NCBI GenBank assembly: GCA_022410635.1
Contig: JAJVDF010000298.1
Location: 1,202,467 to 1,266,466 of the forward strand
DNA: 64,000 nucleotides
Source: Tretioscincus oriximinensis
Lineage: Eukaryota; Chordata; Lepidosauria; Squamata; Gymnophthalmidae
Direction: 5' to 3'
The position numbers and the translations under genes are program-made. The notes beneath the pieces were generated by a model that made no database searches, had not been told where the DNA came from, and saw only the letters and a list, made by a program, of their open reading frames with translations. Numbering within the stretch: the first letter of the stretch is position 1; the number at the start of each line of letters is the position of its first letter. Below, in pieces: positions 11,991-38,700 of this stretch.

Positions 11991-12039
11991 GGTTGTAAAT
12001 GTCTTGGTCTTCCTGAAGTTCAAAATGCTCCTAAATCCC

Positions 12040-12698
12040 TTGTTGATTCAACATGTTAGTGGTGAGGCCACATTTGGAATACTGTGTTCAGTTCTGGCCA
12101 CCACATCTCAAGAGGGATATTGTGGAACCAGAGAAGGTGCAGAAAAGGGCAACAAGAATCATCAAGGGTCTGGAGCACCTCCCTTATGAAGTCAGGCTGC
12201 AACGTTTGGGCGTATTCAGCCTCGAAAGGTGATCTGATTGAAGTGTACAAAATCATACATGGGATGGACAGGGTGAATAGAGAAAAAATGTTTTTTCTAT
12301 CACACAACACAGAGGGCACTCCTTCAAACTGATGGGCAGAAAAGAGAAAACAGACAAAGGAAAGTATTTTTTCACCTAGGGGGTCATCAGCCTGTGGAAT
12401 TTACTTCCTGAAGAGGTGGTCTTAGCTAACAGCTTGGATAGTTTCAAGACATGACTAGACAGGTTTATGGACACCAAGGGTATCAATGGGTACTAGGATA
12501 GATGTCTGGATGTTGCCTCTGGGATGGAGCAACTGGCAGGACTCCTGAAATCCCATTTGCAGTCATGAACAGGTGCATATTTTGCTTTCCTCTGTTCAGA
12601 CTGCCCAGGTGCATCTGGTGACCTCTGTGTGACACAGAATGCTGGACTAGATGGGCTCTGGCCCNATCCAGTTTGGCTCTTCTTATGTTCTTATGAGT
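12040..12698 (+). mobile_element. CR1-like LINE, 5'-truncated, about 660 bp
   Basis: Frameshifted ORF2 C-terminus ([20 protein letters not shown], then [17 protein letters not shown]), 3' UTR with GATGGAGCAACTGGCAGGAC, and an intact terminus CTTCTTATGTTCTTATG. Confidence 0.85.
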
Positions 12699-13369
12699 GT
12701 AAAGGGAAATTGCTCAGTATTTTGAATTTCAAAGCAGCCCAAAAAACCCTAGACTCCATGCTTGTGACCACTGACCATTTCCGCTTTTATAAATGTGCGA
12801 TGGAATAATTGTGCATCTACTGAAATAGCAGTGATTCATTCAGAAATCGGAGAACAAAGCCTTGGTCAAACCACACCCTTGGGAGTTAGAAAAGTACTGC
12901 ATCTCCACTGCACATTCATAGTTTAATAAAATATGGATTTACCTATGAAACAATGATTTTTATTTTTTTTAAAGAACAAAAAAGCAACTATATAAAGGTG
13001 CTTTGTATTTTGTAAGATGTTCTTGCCATTTGTAATAAACTGGAATCACATCAAGATTGTAAAAACTGAACACAATGTGAAAATGCTCTTTCACCAGTAG
13101 TTGATATAAACAAAATGAACACCGTGTGAAAACGTCCTTGTGGATAAAGATTTATTACCTGAAATAAATGCCAAAGGTGATTTTAAATCCAGTTGTCTTG
13201 CTATGGCAGGATCAGGTTCATGCCCAATTCAAGTCCTACATGGAAGAAATGTTGCTTTTAATGCATGTAAGAGGTATAGTCCAAATTTCTCTTTATCCCT
13301 TAGCTTTCATCTAAATTGAGAATCAGCTGACCTGAGACCCATCTGGAAGCACCCAAATCCTTAGTTTTC

Positions 13370-13735
13370 CATAAGAATAGAGTCCTATTCATTCAGGCCA
13401 CAACCCATGCAGTCCATCATCTTGTTTCACACAGTGGCCCACTAATTATTTCTGGGTATTTCAAACAAAAGTCATCTGGTCTTTAGGCGCATCCTGCCTG
13501 TCTCTCTAACCTGGACTCAATACATCTTCCGCTAGCAAGTTCCATAAATTGATGACCCTCAGAATGATTAATGAATTCAAACTCCTCACAAAATCAGACT
13601 GTAGCATCTAAGTTCAACTACGTTGTGGTAGAATTTTAGAAATCACCTGACTGAAATACATAAAATCATGCACGGGGGGGAAAAGGTGAATAGAAAAATA
13701 GGTATTTTCCCCTATCACACAGAACTAGCTGGATC
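13370..13735. mobile_element. CR1-like LINE with an internal inversion
   Basis: 13370-13600 is a minus-strand 3' end. 13640-13735 is plus-strand sequence from an upstream part of the same ORF (EIHKIMHG region). The order fits an inverted 5' segment rather than a simple truncation. Confidence 0.55.
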
Positions 13736-13970
13736 AGAGGAGGAGTCTGTTTTTATACCCCGCTTTTCACAACCTGAAGGGAATCAAAGCAGCTTACATA
13801 AACTTCTGTTTTTCTCTTCACAATAGATATCTTGTGAAGTAGGTGGGGCTGAGAGAACTCTGAAGAACTGTGGCTAGTGGCTTTGGGGAGAAGTGCAAAA
13901 TCAAACAGAAAGACTATCAGATATGTGACTGACACTCTAACCACACACACCAAACTGGCTGAAAAGATAG
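13735..13970 (-). mobile_element. SINE family B copy
   Basis: TTTATACCCCGCTTTTCACA, AGTAGGTGGGGCTGAGAGA and CACCAAACTGGCTG in the order expected for a minus-strand copy. Confidence 0.7.
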
Positions 13971-14689
13971 AAACAATTCGACCAATTAGCCTGTCATAGG
14001 GGCTTCTAAAGGTCATTTGCAGGGAGTGGAGAGTAGGTGAGGATTTTAGCCTTTGTTTTCTACCTGAGAATGTTCAGAAGCGGGACTAGGTAGACTGTGG
14101 CCTGATCCATTTTTTCATACCTTGTCAGAATTATCCACTTGTTGCATTCAGCAAAATTCTCACCCAAAACATAGGAGCCCATTTTTAATGGGATCCAGAC
14201 AAGGGATACATTTTAGACGATGTGTATCTTTCAAACGTTAAAATCAGTGATTATTTCAGTTCAGCTTAAATAAAATGACACAAAAAAGCAACGTTTTCAG
14301 AGTATTTATTTATACATGTCACCTGACCAAAAGGCCAATAGAGTCTCCAAAGGGAAGCAGGAGGCTGAAGCATTTGAAAGAAAACTCATTATATATCAGG
14401 AATGTTCTATTTTAGACAACATTGTACATGCCAGAGTTAGAAATTTGACTACCGAATTACAATAAAAAGGCATTGGCTATGATTTTCAGGACATAAGGAA
14501 ACCACTCCTAGTTCAGTCCTGNAGAAAACAGAGAGTTCGATATTTCATAAATTCAAGATGCTTCTAATAACTTGCATATAGTTCATGGAGAACTGAAGCA
14601 GTAAAACAAACACCAATAATCGAAATTTCATATGGTTTCTTAAGAGAAAAACAAAGGGTGAGTCCTAAATTCTTATATTTTGAATATGA

Positions 14690-14845
14690 CGTTTAAAGGC
14701 CAAACAATGTAATTAATTGTTGTTTTAATATTTAATTGTCCTTTTAATAGGTATTTGGTTTTTATTGTTAACCACCCTGAGACTCTCCGGGATAGGGCGG
14801 TATACAACCTTTAAATAAATAAATAAAAATAAATAAATAAATAAA
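14690..14845 (+). mobile_element. L2-like LINE 3' tail
   Basis: TTGTTAACCACCCTGAGACT, then a GGGCGGTATACAA and AAATAAATAAA end. Confidence 0.6.
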
Positions 14846-16079
14846 TGTCCACTATCTAAATCTGAAGTCATACCCAAACAAAATCATAAAGAATTAACCT
14901 AGGGCTCCCTCTCACAAGGGTATGCAATTCCCTACTTCCATAGAAAGTTGCTTCTTTTGTCTTAAAGAACTCAATGATTTTTTAAAAAATGACATTTTGG
15001 CACTGTAATTAGTTAATATCAGGTCTCGCTTTCAAAACTGGATGTAGCATTTCAAAATCCCACAGTTGTTAAGAGTTCTGTGGCAGCTGGTATGTGGGAG
15101 AAAGTCTAGATAATCTATCAAGGCCATGTTTCTTTAATATCAAGGCAGGAGGAAGAGGAGGACCAGCATATGTAGAGAGGTCATTTCCAAAATGGCAGCT
15201 CCCAGGAGCAAGGAGTGTAAATCCTTTTTGCTTTTTTTTGCAAATTGTGGAATTGATTACCCCGCACTAACATGATTACAGGATATACCTCTTTGTCCTG
15301 TGACATGTTGGGAGTTGCTACAGACATATCTGGCTATCCCAACACAGCCCTGGGTTAATCCTGGATTTTAAACCCCGTTCTGATGCAGCCCAAACGGAAA
15401 TCTTGATTAGATACAAGAAATTGTGCTCTGCATTATATAAATATGCCACGTATCCCATGACACCATTAGCACAATTCAACACTAACACCGTAGAACTTAT
15501 CCTTAATGATCCTAGCAGCGTATATGAAGAAGCAAGAGTTTTATATTAACTGCCCGTATGGCAACATTTCAACTTTTTGCCTATATCACTACATTTCATT
15601 AAGCAACAGTAATATATTTCAAAAGGCAACACTGAAGGCAAATCTAATCAAAAGGAGATCACAAGAATACCTATTATAATGCAGTTACTTATTCCAGATG
15701 TCTACACAGATATATTTTATAACTTAACAGAAAGCTCTAAAAATATTTAAAAACAAAAACAAAAAAAAGCAAATTCAAAAAATGGTCAAATTGGTTGCTA
15801 ACTAAAATTCTTCATGGAGTTCACATAACATTTCAACTGGATGTAATTTGGATCACAGCTTACTTTGGAATTTGCTACAATCTATAATGACCCATTTTTG
15901 GTTCCAATTAATTCAAAATATTCAGCAATCTCAATAATTTTGTGCTTAAAGAATCTAGACTGGTTTGTTGCTTGTTTGGAGCTTAGTGCAGTACTTTTTC
16001 ACTCCTTTTTAAAAAAGCTGAACTATGCATTTTAGAAATATATATAATTACTCCATTTGTAGCATATATCCTGGAATAG

Positions 16080-16180
16080 GACCTGTCATCTATTTTATTT
16101 TTTCTTTGTTTGTTGTCTGTTTGTACTTCTATCCCAAACTATACCCGAAGGTCTCAGGCCAATTAATGATAAAAGGAAGA
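16080..16180 (-). mobile_element. L2-like LINE 3' tail fragment
   Basis: CCCAAACTATACCCGAAGGT and the following CTCAGG are the reverse of the same tail as at 14.7 kb. Confidence 0.5.
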
Positions 16181-16409
16181 TACAAAATTGATATATGGGT
16201 GAAAGCCCGTTATAAAGAACCCTGATATAATAAAACAAATTTGAAAGTCCCAGCAGAACACCTGTACGAGTAATGTTGGTTCCAATGGTTTTCGTTATAA
16301 CAATATCCTATACTACGAAATGTAAATTGAGTTGGGACCGTGACATTATTTTGTATATAGTCCTGACTCAAAGTACACAGACAGAAACAGTGGGGTCTAT
16401 GCGAGGCTG

Positions 16410-16725
16410 GGGGGGGGGGGGGGGGGGTTGAGTCCCCACCGAAGGCAAATATGCTTCGGGCAGAGGAAACCCCTACTGCCACCGCTACCCATGATGGCAA
16501 CAGTGGTGTCAAGGGCGATTGCGATAGCCGTGTCTCCCCATCACCTGCAGGTTGGGTTCCCTGCCCACACCTACCCACTACAATGGGCCTGGCGGACCAG
16601 GGCCAAGCCTGGACCTCTTTCTCAAGCCCCACCCCAACTGCCCCACCAGACACGCCATAGCCTCATCTGCCCGGTCCACCTCCCGTGGTCTACCTCTGCC
16701 CTCCCGATCTACCCCCCCTCCTCCA
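16410..16725. repeat. G-run followed by a GC-rich unclassified block
   Basis: A run of about 18 G at 16410-16427 is followed by 300 bases of GC-rich sequence unlike the neighbours. Open frames on both strands show no family features. Origin unknown. Confidence 0.35.
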
Positions 16726-18391
16726 ATGTATAGGAACGTTCACACACTTTCCAGCAGAAACCATCATTCAGGAATTTGGAATGAGATTTAATGAGTAAAT
16801 AAATCTTCATCTTCCTCACATTTTATAAGCAGGACTCACATATAACTTCCTTTCCATTTAATGGGATGTAGTGCAGAAGAAATAAAATTATAGATTTAGT
16901 GATTAATTACTGGGACAGCCACATACTAAGCTGCCTGGAAAAAGCTAGAGAAACTAAGAGAAACCATACAGAAGAACATGGCTTTTTATAATTTGGCATA
17001 CATTTTTTTATTTTAGTGTTAACTGCTCTGAGATCTTTGGGTACAGGGTGGTATAGAAATGCAAATCCTCCTTTAAACTAATTTGCATCCCACAAATCAT
17101 GACAATTAGTGTCCGTTAACTTGAAGCCAATTGAGCAAAACGCTGTCCGTTAGACATGCCTCTTGCTGGTACTGCTTTGTGCCACACAGCGGCAGAACAC
17201 AAGGGGTGGCACCAGGACCTGCAGTAACTCATCCTGCCACAACAGGCAGTCTTGCCGATGGTCACAACAGCAGTGGCATCCGGCCAGAGTGGCATGGAGG
17301 CAGGGCAACAGGGATGGGGTGGAATGGTAGAAGGTTTTTCCATCCATGTGCTTTGGAACAGCCATGCTCTATGGGTAAATAAATACCAACATACAGAAAA
17401 AATGTTTCTGGACCCCATCTTAAAATAATTTTATGGCAAGGGCAGAAAGAACCCATCATGTGCTAATTCAGCAACGTAGGAACAGTGACACAGATGTAAT
17501 ATGACTTCATTTTTGCCTGAAAAACACAAAATTTACATACATAAAGACCTCCATGGTTTTTATAGAGACCAAACTTTATAGAGATCTGGGCAGAGCAATT
17601 CCATTACGCTAGATGGTCTTACAATTTTGTACACTTAATATTTTACTGTTTCCTCCACCAGTGGTGACTAAGGTGGGAACACTGGGGCTTATGGCTTTTT
17701 TTCTAAGGCTTACAAGGTGAATTTACACAAGCTAAAGAACAGAACTCTTTTGAAGCATGCCTTCTAGATGAGTATGCATGTATTTCAAGCTCTAATGGAA
17801 AAGATTATCAAAATACATTTGTGATTCGGCATTCCTTGTAGATGCCCAACCCATACAAGCATTTAATTTCTACAATCCAAACTTCCACTCATTCTCAATT
17901 GGCAAGGAAGATGTGGTCCCAATTGGACATGATGTATGTAGTGGAAAGGTCCTCAAGCAACTAACAATGTGTAGGCCAAATGCGAGTCTAAGCCAAACCT
18001 GTACCATTCTGTACATGGAAAAGGCCTACTGGTCCCACCAACCAGATTCAAAACAATTCAGTTGTTTATGGAGTGATTCATCCATGCACATCATTGCTTC
18101 GATGACAGCAGCATAGTTTCCATGCATGAACATCTCCTGAACACCACCAACTTTGGCACAATGAATACTGTCAACTAACAGGTTTGTCTACTTGACTGAG
18201 ATAGAATATCAAGTTGCTGATCAGTGAAGATACCTGTGTGAACCACTTAATGGCAATGGATAAACATAAAATTTACAGTTCAGATCCCTTTCTTAAGATT
18301 TTTGCAGCCATACCAGTATCATTCCCTTTTTCAAGCTCTAACTAGAATTATTGGATTATAAAAACTACAAGCCACTGGGGGAGATCATTCC

Positions 18392-32015
<13,624 letters not shown>

Positions 32016-32078
32016 CTAATGGAAGGATTAGGCTGCAGCCCGTCTAGGCCCGCATCCTCCAGTCTGGGGTAGAGTGTC

Positions 32079-32247
32079 AAGGCCCTGTCCCCGCTGAGCC
32101 TTATTCTGGGAGTAGGAGCTTGCCATCCACATGCTAGTACAGACTATGACAGGCCCCGCCGCAGAGGCCTGCCATAGCCTACACTGCCATGTGGACGGCC
32201 AAGCGCTGTGGAACCCAGAATAAGGCTCGGTGGAGACAGGGCCTCGG
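32079..32247. mobile_element. Family E foldback MITE upstream of the TMEM179 CpG island
   Basis: AAGGCCCTGTCCCCGCTGAG to AAGGCTCGGTGGAGACAGGG; arms pair over about 70 bases. It abuts a partial SINE B. Confidence 0.75.
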
Positions 32248-32400
32248 ACGCTTATCTGGAAATCTCCTGGTTCAGTTCTGCCCTCCTCCACAAAAGCCAG
32301 CTGGGTGACCTTGGGCTATGCATAGTTCTTCAGAGCTCTCTCAGCCNCACCTATTTGANGAGTATGAAATCCGACTCTTCTCCTGTTCCTTATTCTCCTG
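32245..32400 (+). mobile_element. SINE family B, partial
   Basis: GGTTCAGTTCTGCC, CCAGCTGGGTGACCTTGGGC and AGAGCTCTCTCAGCC followed by a TTCTC-rich end. Confidence 0.65.
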
Positions 32401-32577
32401 TGTCATAGCTGTGGTCACACCTAAATTTAAATCCAGTCTTAATCTAGAATAGAAGAACACATCAGCAAAGTGGATGTCGACTTTCAGTTCCATCTTATCT
32501 TAAACCAAAGGTTATACCTCTGTGTGAAAGAAGGCTGAAAGACGGCAACTTGCTGCTTTGCTGATGTATTCTCTGGT

Positions 32578-32690
32578 CTTTCCCACACTGAGCCTTCATT
32601 CCAGGGTATAACAGGGGGCTGCCATTGCGCATACTAATGAAGCATGAGGCCTGCCGTAGCACAATGGGGCTCAGTGTGGAAAGGGAGTCT
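32578..32690. repeat. Foldback MITE related to family E
   Basis: TTTCCCACACTGAGCCTTCA pairs with GGGGCTCAGTGTGGAAAGG. The ends differ from typical family E. Confidence 0.45.
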
Positions 32691-32794
32691 GCTTCTGAAA
32701 GTGGACTGAAGCTGGATTAAACTTTAAAGATGACTTTGTCCACACGGTGCCCTGCCAATTATTTCTGGACATTGGACATGCAGCAGAAAAAACA

Positions 32795-32885
32795 TTTGGA
32801 CCCTGTCCACAATAAACCTTATTCTAGACCATATCTTGGAAAGGAGCCTGCTGGATATCTACATGCTACATTCCGTAATCCGATG
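32795..32885. mobile_element. Half copy of family E MITE
   Basis: ACCCTGTCCACAATAAACCT then ATATCTTGGAAAGGAGCCTG; only one arm remains. Confidence 0.5.
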
Positions 32886-32909
32886 ACCCTCCGTCCCCCC
32901 TGTCCCTTG

Positions 32910-33213
32910 TAAGAAGGACTGGGATCTTATACCCCGCTTTTCTCACTTTTCAAAGGGACACAAAGCGGCTTACAAGGGTATTTTGCCCAAAGGCTGACAT
33001 TCTATCTTCCCCACCAGGCTGTGGTGGTTCCCATGTATCTACTTGCAGTCATTTGCAATTTCTTGCAATTCTTGCTTTTGAATCGCTGGGTNGGCTAGAT
33101 CTACAGGCTAGGAAAAGGTGCTCACTCCTCCCCACGTCTGACACAGAGCTTCGAAACCCCATCTCCCAGATGAGAGACGGATTCCTTAGCGACTGAGTCA
33201 TCTGTGCCTGCAA
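32910..33213 (-). mobile_element. SINE family A, full length
   Basis: CTTATACCCCGCTTTTCTCA at the left and TTAGCGACTGAGTCATCTG at the right. Confidence 0.88.
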
Positions 33214-33639
33214 CCCATCAACATCCNTACTTTTAGTGTTGTGAGATCCCATTTATCCCAAAGCTAGGTTTTCTGGGTTAGATAAGGCCAATAGAAAACA
33301 ACTTGCCACAGCATCCTCTTCTTTTGAATGTAGATTGAAAGTGAATTAGAATTTAATATGCCCATCAGCAGAAAAGAAAGGATTTAAATCAGCACCATGG
33401 ACAGCTCAACTAGTCTACGGGTGCCACAGACTTTCAAATTGTGTAAACTGCCAATATGGTTGAAACTTTTGAAGCCAGCGGTTTAAGCTGAAGTCTTTCG
33501 CATTAAGTTGTTCAATGGTTTTGGTGTTTGAAATTTAACTTTATTTCATTGAATCGTTTAACTGTTTTCTGTGATTGCGGGATGTGGTACCTAGTGGGGG
33601 AAAGTAATTAGTCTTTCTGCTCACCTTATTGTTGGTGTA

Positions 33640-34690
33640 GGGTCCCTAGTCTCCACTCAGTCGCACATCCTAATATACCTTCCCCATTCAGATCCCCCAG
33701 CCAGGCTACCGAGTGGCAGAACTGAGCATACGCCCTGGGAATTACCCTGGGTATTCCCTATTAGTATTACCAAACACTTAGCCATCTTTTTAATAAGAGG
33801 TAGCTTCTCTCCAGTTTGTATAAAGTTGAGTTGAGTTTTGGAAAACCAACAGAATTTTATTGTAATGCACAAGGTTTGAAAACATTTCACGTAACTGTAT
33901 TCAGCGTATCCGCACCTCCCCACTTCCTTCTAGGGTTTAAGATAGAGTTACAGTTTGCTTAGGGTTTATTTCNCTTCCCAGCCTATATAAAACAGAGTTC
34001 TTTCCAACTGCTATCTCATATGTTGTTCCCTATAAAGCACTTCTGCTGTCCTAAAATATCTTTGCCAGTGGCCCTATTGGAACAAGGAAGAAGAAAGAGG
34101 AGGAGAATCTGGTTTTTATACGCCGCCCTTCTCACCCAAAGGGACTCAGAGNGGCTTACAAGGTTAGTTTTCATCCAAAGGATTACATCTATTATTTCTT
34201 CCCCACCATGTTAATGGTGGTAGTCATTTATCTAATTGAAATGTAGATTGCAAATCTACTATCTTTTGAATAGCTAACTTGGTTAGAGCTGAAGTCCTGT
34301 AGAGAGCACTCACCCATATCCACATCTGACATAGGGTCTCAAAACCCGATCTCTCAGTTAAAAAAATGGCTCGTAGCAACTGCACTATTTGCGTCTTCAA
34401 AGTACACACCTTCATCCTTCTGGCACACTAACCCAGATACTCCTTTAACAGCCCTTCCCTTGGCTCTGTTAAAGCTTTGCACCTTTATTTACAGGCTATC
34501 ACAAGCCTCAAAACAAACCCTTCCGAACTTTCTCTTACCCTTCATCACTTGCTCTNCTTCCCTTAAATAAGCTCCCCCTCCCAACAGAGACTCTATGGGT
34601 GGCCATACCCCTTACTGTGCTCAAGCCACCTCCTTCCTCTGGGTGTGTTAGAAAGGCCACACCCTATTCAGGCTAGTCATTACGCTGGGT
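33640..34690 (-). mobile_element. LTR-like block, interrupted by a SINE A
   Basis: On the minus strand a TTATTTAAGG TATA-like site (about 34.56 kb) lies upstream of an ACAATAAAATT poly(A) signal (about 33.86 kb). The SINE A at 34.09-34.40 kb lies between. Boundaries and family are uncertain. Confidence 0.35.
34088..34398 (-). mobile_element. SINE family A, old copy inside an LTR-like block
   Basis: TTATACGCCGCCCTTCTCAC, ATGTAGATTGCAAATCTACT and a decayed head. Confidence 0.7.
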
Positions 34691-34814
34691 ATCAGTACGA
34701 AAATAGCTTATTTGACTAGTCATTTGACCATTTCAAAATACAAGTAAAAAAGCAAAACAACCCACCCACCCCTACCCACCCCAGAGATAAGCAGCAGTGT
34801 CTCTATTTATAGGC

Positions 34815-35240
34815 AAAATCTTAATTTCCCGAATCCTGTTTCAGGAAGTCAGCTCTTTTTTTGGTCGCTTTCAGGATGAAAAGGCCTACTCCAATTATGA
34901 CGGATCTTTCTTGTCCTTGCAGAAGAAGGGACAATAGGTCATTTCTATCAGGGGCCCTAAAGTTGGTTAGTATTGGGTGTAGATACTTGAAATGCAGTTC
35001 GGTATATGCTGAGCAATGGAATAAAAAAATTTCAATATCTTCCACAACNTGTTCCTCCCAAACACAGAGTCTCTCTCTTCTTGGAATATTACAGTAGCAG
35101 CCAGTTTGCATCATAATACCGAGTTGTTCAAACTTTGCCTTTGTGTAAATTCTTCTTAAGGGTAGCGAGTCTGCAGTAGTCAAGTAGTACCATTGAATTG
35201 TGGCCAAACTAGGAAATGGAGAAATTGTAACCATTTGCAT
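34815..35240 (-). mobile_element. LINE ORF2 C-terminal fragment with zinc-knuckle-like residues
   Basis: One 139-residue frame reads RRERLCVWEE, VVEDIEIFLFHCSAYTELHF and ILTNFRAPDRNDLLSLLLQG. The C...E.....HC..Y...R pattern is typical of LINE C-termini. The family is not certain (L1 or L2-like). No upstream RT remains. Confidence 0.6.
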
Positions 35241-36384
35241 TATTTGGTTGCATCGTTTGCATGAACTACTTCACATCTGCCTCATAACACAAAGTGGTCT
35301 AACCTACTTAATGCATATGCATGTTGCTACAACTAATCTCCACGGAACTAATCCAGATTTAATAAAGTGAATCTAGCTCCATTAACAGCCAACGTCCGAA
35401 TACAGCATCATCCCAAAGATTCAGTGTTTTGAAGATTAAAACATCCCTTTAAATATATATATCATTAAATTCACAATATTATCATGAAATGTATTTTTTA
35501 CAGATGTGAACTTGGGAAATATCAGCTGGTACTTTTTGAGCTGGAGCATTGAACGTTGTGCTCCAGGCAAAGCAATTTTGCAGATCATTTCTGGTCTCAA
35601 GTGCATGAAAGGCTGTGGATCACCGTTGCTTTTTTGTTAGATTCCCACAAGCTTTATGGCTGAAAGGCTGGCAGAAAATGAGGGAAAGAAAAAGACAAAA
35701 TCCTAACCTGAAAAATGTAGTTAAAAGCTTTCCTTTGAAATCTAATGCTTTTCATGCCTCCAAGGTATTTTCTGAGCGCAAGATGGGAATCGATACAGAT
35801 ATGAAGCCCAATTTGTTGCTTGCTATAGTGGATGCTGGAGACACAAAATGAATACGTGTCTCAGCTGACAGCAATTAGACTTATTCTGCTCTGAGCTCTG
35901 GTGGATCAGAATTTTACACTTAGGTGATGGTTCTAAAGTACTTCCAAACATTTTAGCTTCTGTTATTCTTTTTTTCCCCTGTTCAAATTGTTTTCCTCTC
36001 ATATGGAAAAAAAGAACATGTAGCAAACCAAGGATCTTATAGCATAGCAGAATGCTATCACTACCACCTGATGTTGAGAAGAATATCTTGTTATCAAGGG
36101 GGAATTCAGCGGGGTGGAGTGGCACTGTGGATATTAACTAGGAACTAGAAAGTGATGCTATTCTAGGGCCTTTGCTTATTAGGGTGTGGAAAGGTTGAGG
36201 TTGAGAAACAGAGGTGATTTCTCACTGGGCAGAAGATAGGATTAGACAAATTGATGGAAGACAGATATATCAATCACTGTTAGGAAGGGAAAAGAGGCAG
36301 TATTTCTAAAGTATCATTTGCAGGAATGAAGTACGAATGGCTCAGGTGTTCAGAGCCATTCTTTCATGTGAATGATCTGTTCTC

Positions 36385-36600
36385 AAAACCCTATGTTGGC
36401 CATTGGAGAGCGGTGAGGACCCCCTACTGGTCTCAGCTCTAGTCAGCTCAGCTATTTGAAACAAAACTGTGATTCATGAGTACTGCCACCAATCTGGTGG
36501 GGAAGATAGAATAGATATAAGTCTTCAGGAGAAAATTAACCTTGTAAGCCACTCTGTACACCGAGAATGCATTATGCCTGATCCTTCTCCCTTTTCTTCA
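36385..36600 (+). mobile_element. SINE family A, decayed
   Basis: TCAGCTCAGCTATTTGAAA, TCTGGTGGGGAAGATAGAAT and CTTGTAAGCCACTCTG. Confidence 0.6.
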
Positions 36601-36654
36601 GGAAATCAAGAACAGAGCAAGAAAGGGATCTTAAGGTGTTGGTAGGCAGCTCAA

Positions 36655-36765
36655 TGAAGGGCCATCCACATGCCAGTGTAGGCTACACAAACATATAGAT
36701 GGCAGGCTCCTATTCCGAGATAGAGCCCAGAATAAGGCTCAGTGGGGACAGGGCCCTAGTGTGCA
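36655..36765. mobile_element. Family E MITE, partial
   Basis: GGGCCATCCACATGCCAGTG to GGCTCAGTGGGGACAGGGCC; the left outer arm is missing. Confidence 0.6.
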
Positions 36766-36789
36766 GCAGCACTGAAAAAAGCAAATTCA

Positions 36790-37230
36790 GTGTTAGGAAT
36801 AGTTACGAAGGGAATTGAAAACAAATTGGCAAGTTATAAATCTGGTGAAGCAACTAAGGAAGTTGCAGAAAAGAGCAACAAGAATGATCAAGAGTCTGGG
36901 GCACCTCCCTTATGAAGTCAGGCTGCAACAACTGGGCCTCTTCAGCCTAGAAACACAGTGTTTGAGGGGATATCTGATTGAAGTGTATAAAATCATACAT
37001 GTGATGGATAAGGTGAATAGAGAAAAATATTTTCTCTATCACACAACACGAGCACCAGAGGGCATTTCTTGAAACTGATGTGAAGAAGAGAAGAACAGAA
37101 AAAGTAAAGTATATTTTCACCCAGAGAGTCATCAGCCTGTGGAATTCACTTCCAGAAGAGGTGGTGGTAGTTAGTAGCCTGGATAGCTTAAAGACAGGAT
37201 TAGACAAGTTCATGGAAGCCAAGGCCAACG
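36790..37230 (+). mobile_element. CR1-like LINE ORF2 C-terminal fragment
   Basis: The frame reads [27 protein letters not shown] and YLIEVYKIIHVMDKVNREKY, then after a frameshift WNSLPEEVVVVSS. It stops at CATGGAAGCCAAGG; the 3' UTR is missing. Confidence 0.85.
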
Positions 37231-38109
37231 TAAAAGGTACATATGCCTGGACTCACAGCTGTGTTATTTCAGAACTTAATGCCATTGCGCTTTTTAACAC
37301 ATCGCATGGAGGGGGCTTTAGTCCAGCTCTTCAAGACTGAAGATGAATCAAAAGTCCTTGTCAAAACAGTCCCAGGAATATTTTAAACATTTAAACAAAA
37401 ATTGAACAAATTTGTACAAGTACAAAATATTTAAATACAATTCGAACAGTGCTGGTCCTTATTTGATCAATAACTTCCAGCTCTTGATCTTGTTTTATCT
37501 GCAAATTATTTTGTAGCACTACCAAAGAAAAAACAAAACAAGGTTATGGTGGAAATTTCCTGCAAGAAAAGATTTGATTACACTATTCTCTGTTATGGTG
37601 ACCAGAGTTTCATGCTGTTTTTTCCTAACAGCAACCATTTCCCCCCCTGTTCTCTCCTGTCATGTTTGACACAACCTCCCACATTATTAAAGCTAGAAAG
37701 GTTATGAAGAAGGCTGAATCCTCTACCCTGCACCTTTCTGAAAAGAGAAGCATGCGTCAGCAGGACTGCAAAGTATAGTCTTAGGATGCAGCAGGAAGAG
37801 CAGAAATGAAATAAAAGTAAGTTCCCTCTATTACTATCGCCAAAGTGTTGGTCATTGAGCCTGAAAGGTCAGCTAGGGCAGTATGAAAAAGGCAGCTGCC
37901 TTGGAGAAGGAAGCCTATTCTTCTCTATATGCTCCCTTGACCCCCTGTTTGTAGAAAAGAATGAGGAAAATCTCTTAAGTGCTTAAAAATAGAAAATAGC
38001 TTCTGGCAGAACTCATGAGCAAAGAGCAAAAGAAAAGAGACAAATGTGGATGCGTTTTTTCATACTTATCTTTAGAGAATAACTGCTAAGAATCATTCCT
38101 GTCTAGTGC

Positions 38110-38700
38110 TGGGAGTTTTCCGGTGGACCTTATTCCTAAACTTGCCCTTCCAGGTGGTCAACCCTCAGACTGGTAAAGATTAAAAAGAAAACCAACTTTA
38201 TTATTAAAAACTGAATAAAAGAAATTGAACAGTGTAATATGTTATTAGTCTTTACTTTCTTTGGGTTTGGCTAAACCCAGGCATTAACCATGTAAACATG
38301 TATCCACCCATAAGTCTCCCACTTTCCTGCTCCAGCCCAAACCTTTGCTCTCAGTATAGGTTCTGGATACTATTAGATATAAACCACCACCGTCTGAGAC
38401 CAAAGCCTGTTCCAGTTTGCAGTCTCCTAGATTTAACCTTGACTGTTCCCTCGTTCCAGCATTGGTCCTTCAAGGTCTGTGCTGACTTCTGTCCTCCTCA
38501 CCCACAAGCAAGAGCAAGAACAAGAGCCTTCTGTTAGGTGTCCCTTCTCCTTAAATATCCCTCCCTTTAGCTCATCACCACACAGGATTGGTTGATGCTC
38601 AGTTCCATCTTCCCCCTCTGTCAGGGATACCTAGCCTAACCACCCCCCTCCTAAGTCAACCCCCACTTTGCACTACATAGGTGTCTGATGCACCTCAGAG
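38110..38700 (-). mobile_element. LTR-like block
   Basis: On the minus strand GGGATATTTAAGGAGAAGGG (TATA-like, about 38.56 kb) lies upstream of AATAATAAAGTTGG (poly(A), about 38.20 kb). Spacing fits an LTR. No internal coding region and no clean ends are seen. Confidence 0.4.

Larger units (their letters stand above)
14300..18391 (-). other. Probable TMEM179 3' UTR and downstream region, end not fixed
   Basis: Downstream of the TMEM179 stop there is no further coding sequence. The stretch 17.43-18.39 kb is not related to any repeat in the window and is a good candidate for 3' UTR. AATAAA motifs on the minus strand occur near 17.0 kb and near 14.3 kb. The first lies beside an L2-type tail and could be repeat-derived. 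Which site is used cannot be read from sequence alone. Confidence 0.4.

Noticed and set aside
16210..16653. 147-residue minus-strand frame
   Set aside because: It crosses a G-run and GC-rich sequence, has no domain, and overlaps equally long frames on the other strand.
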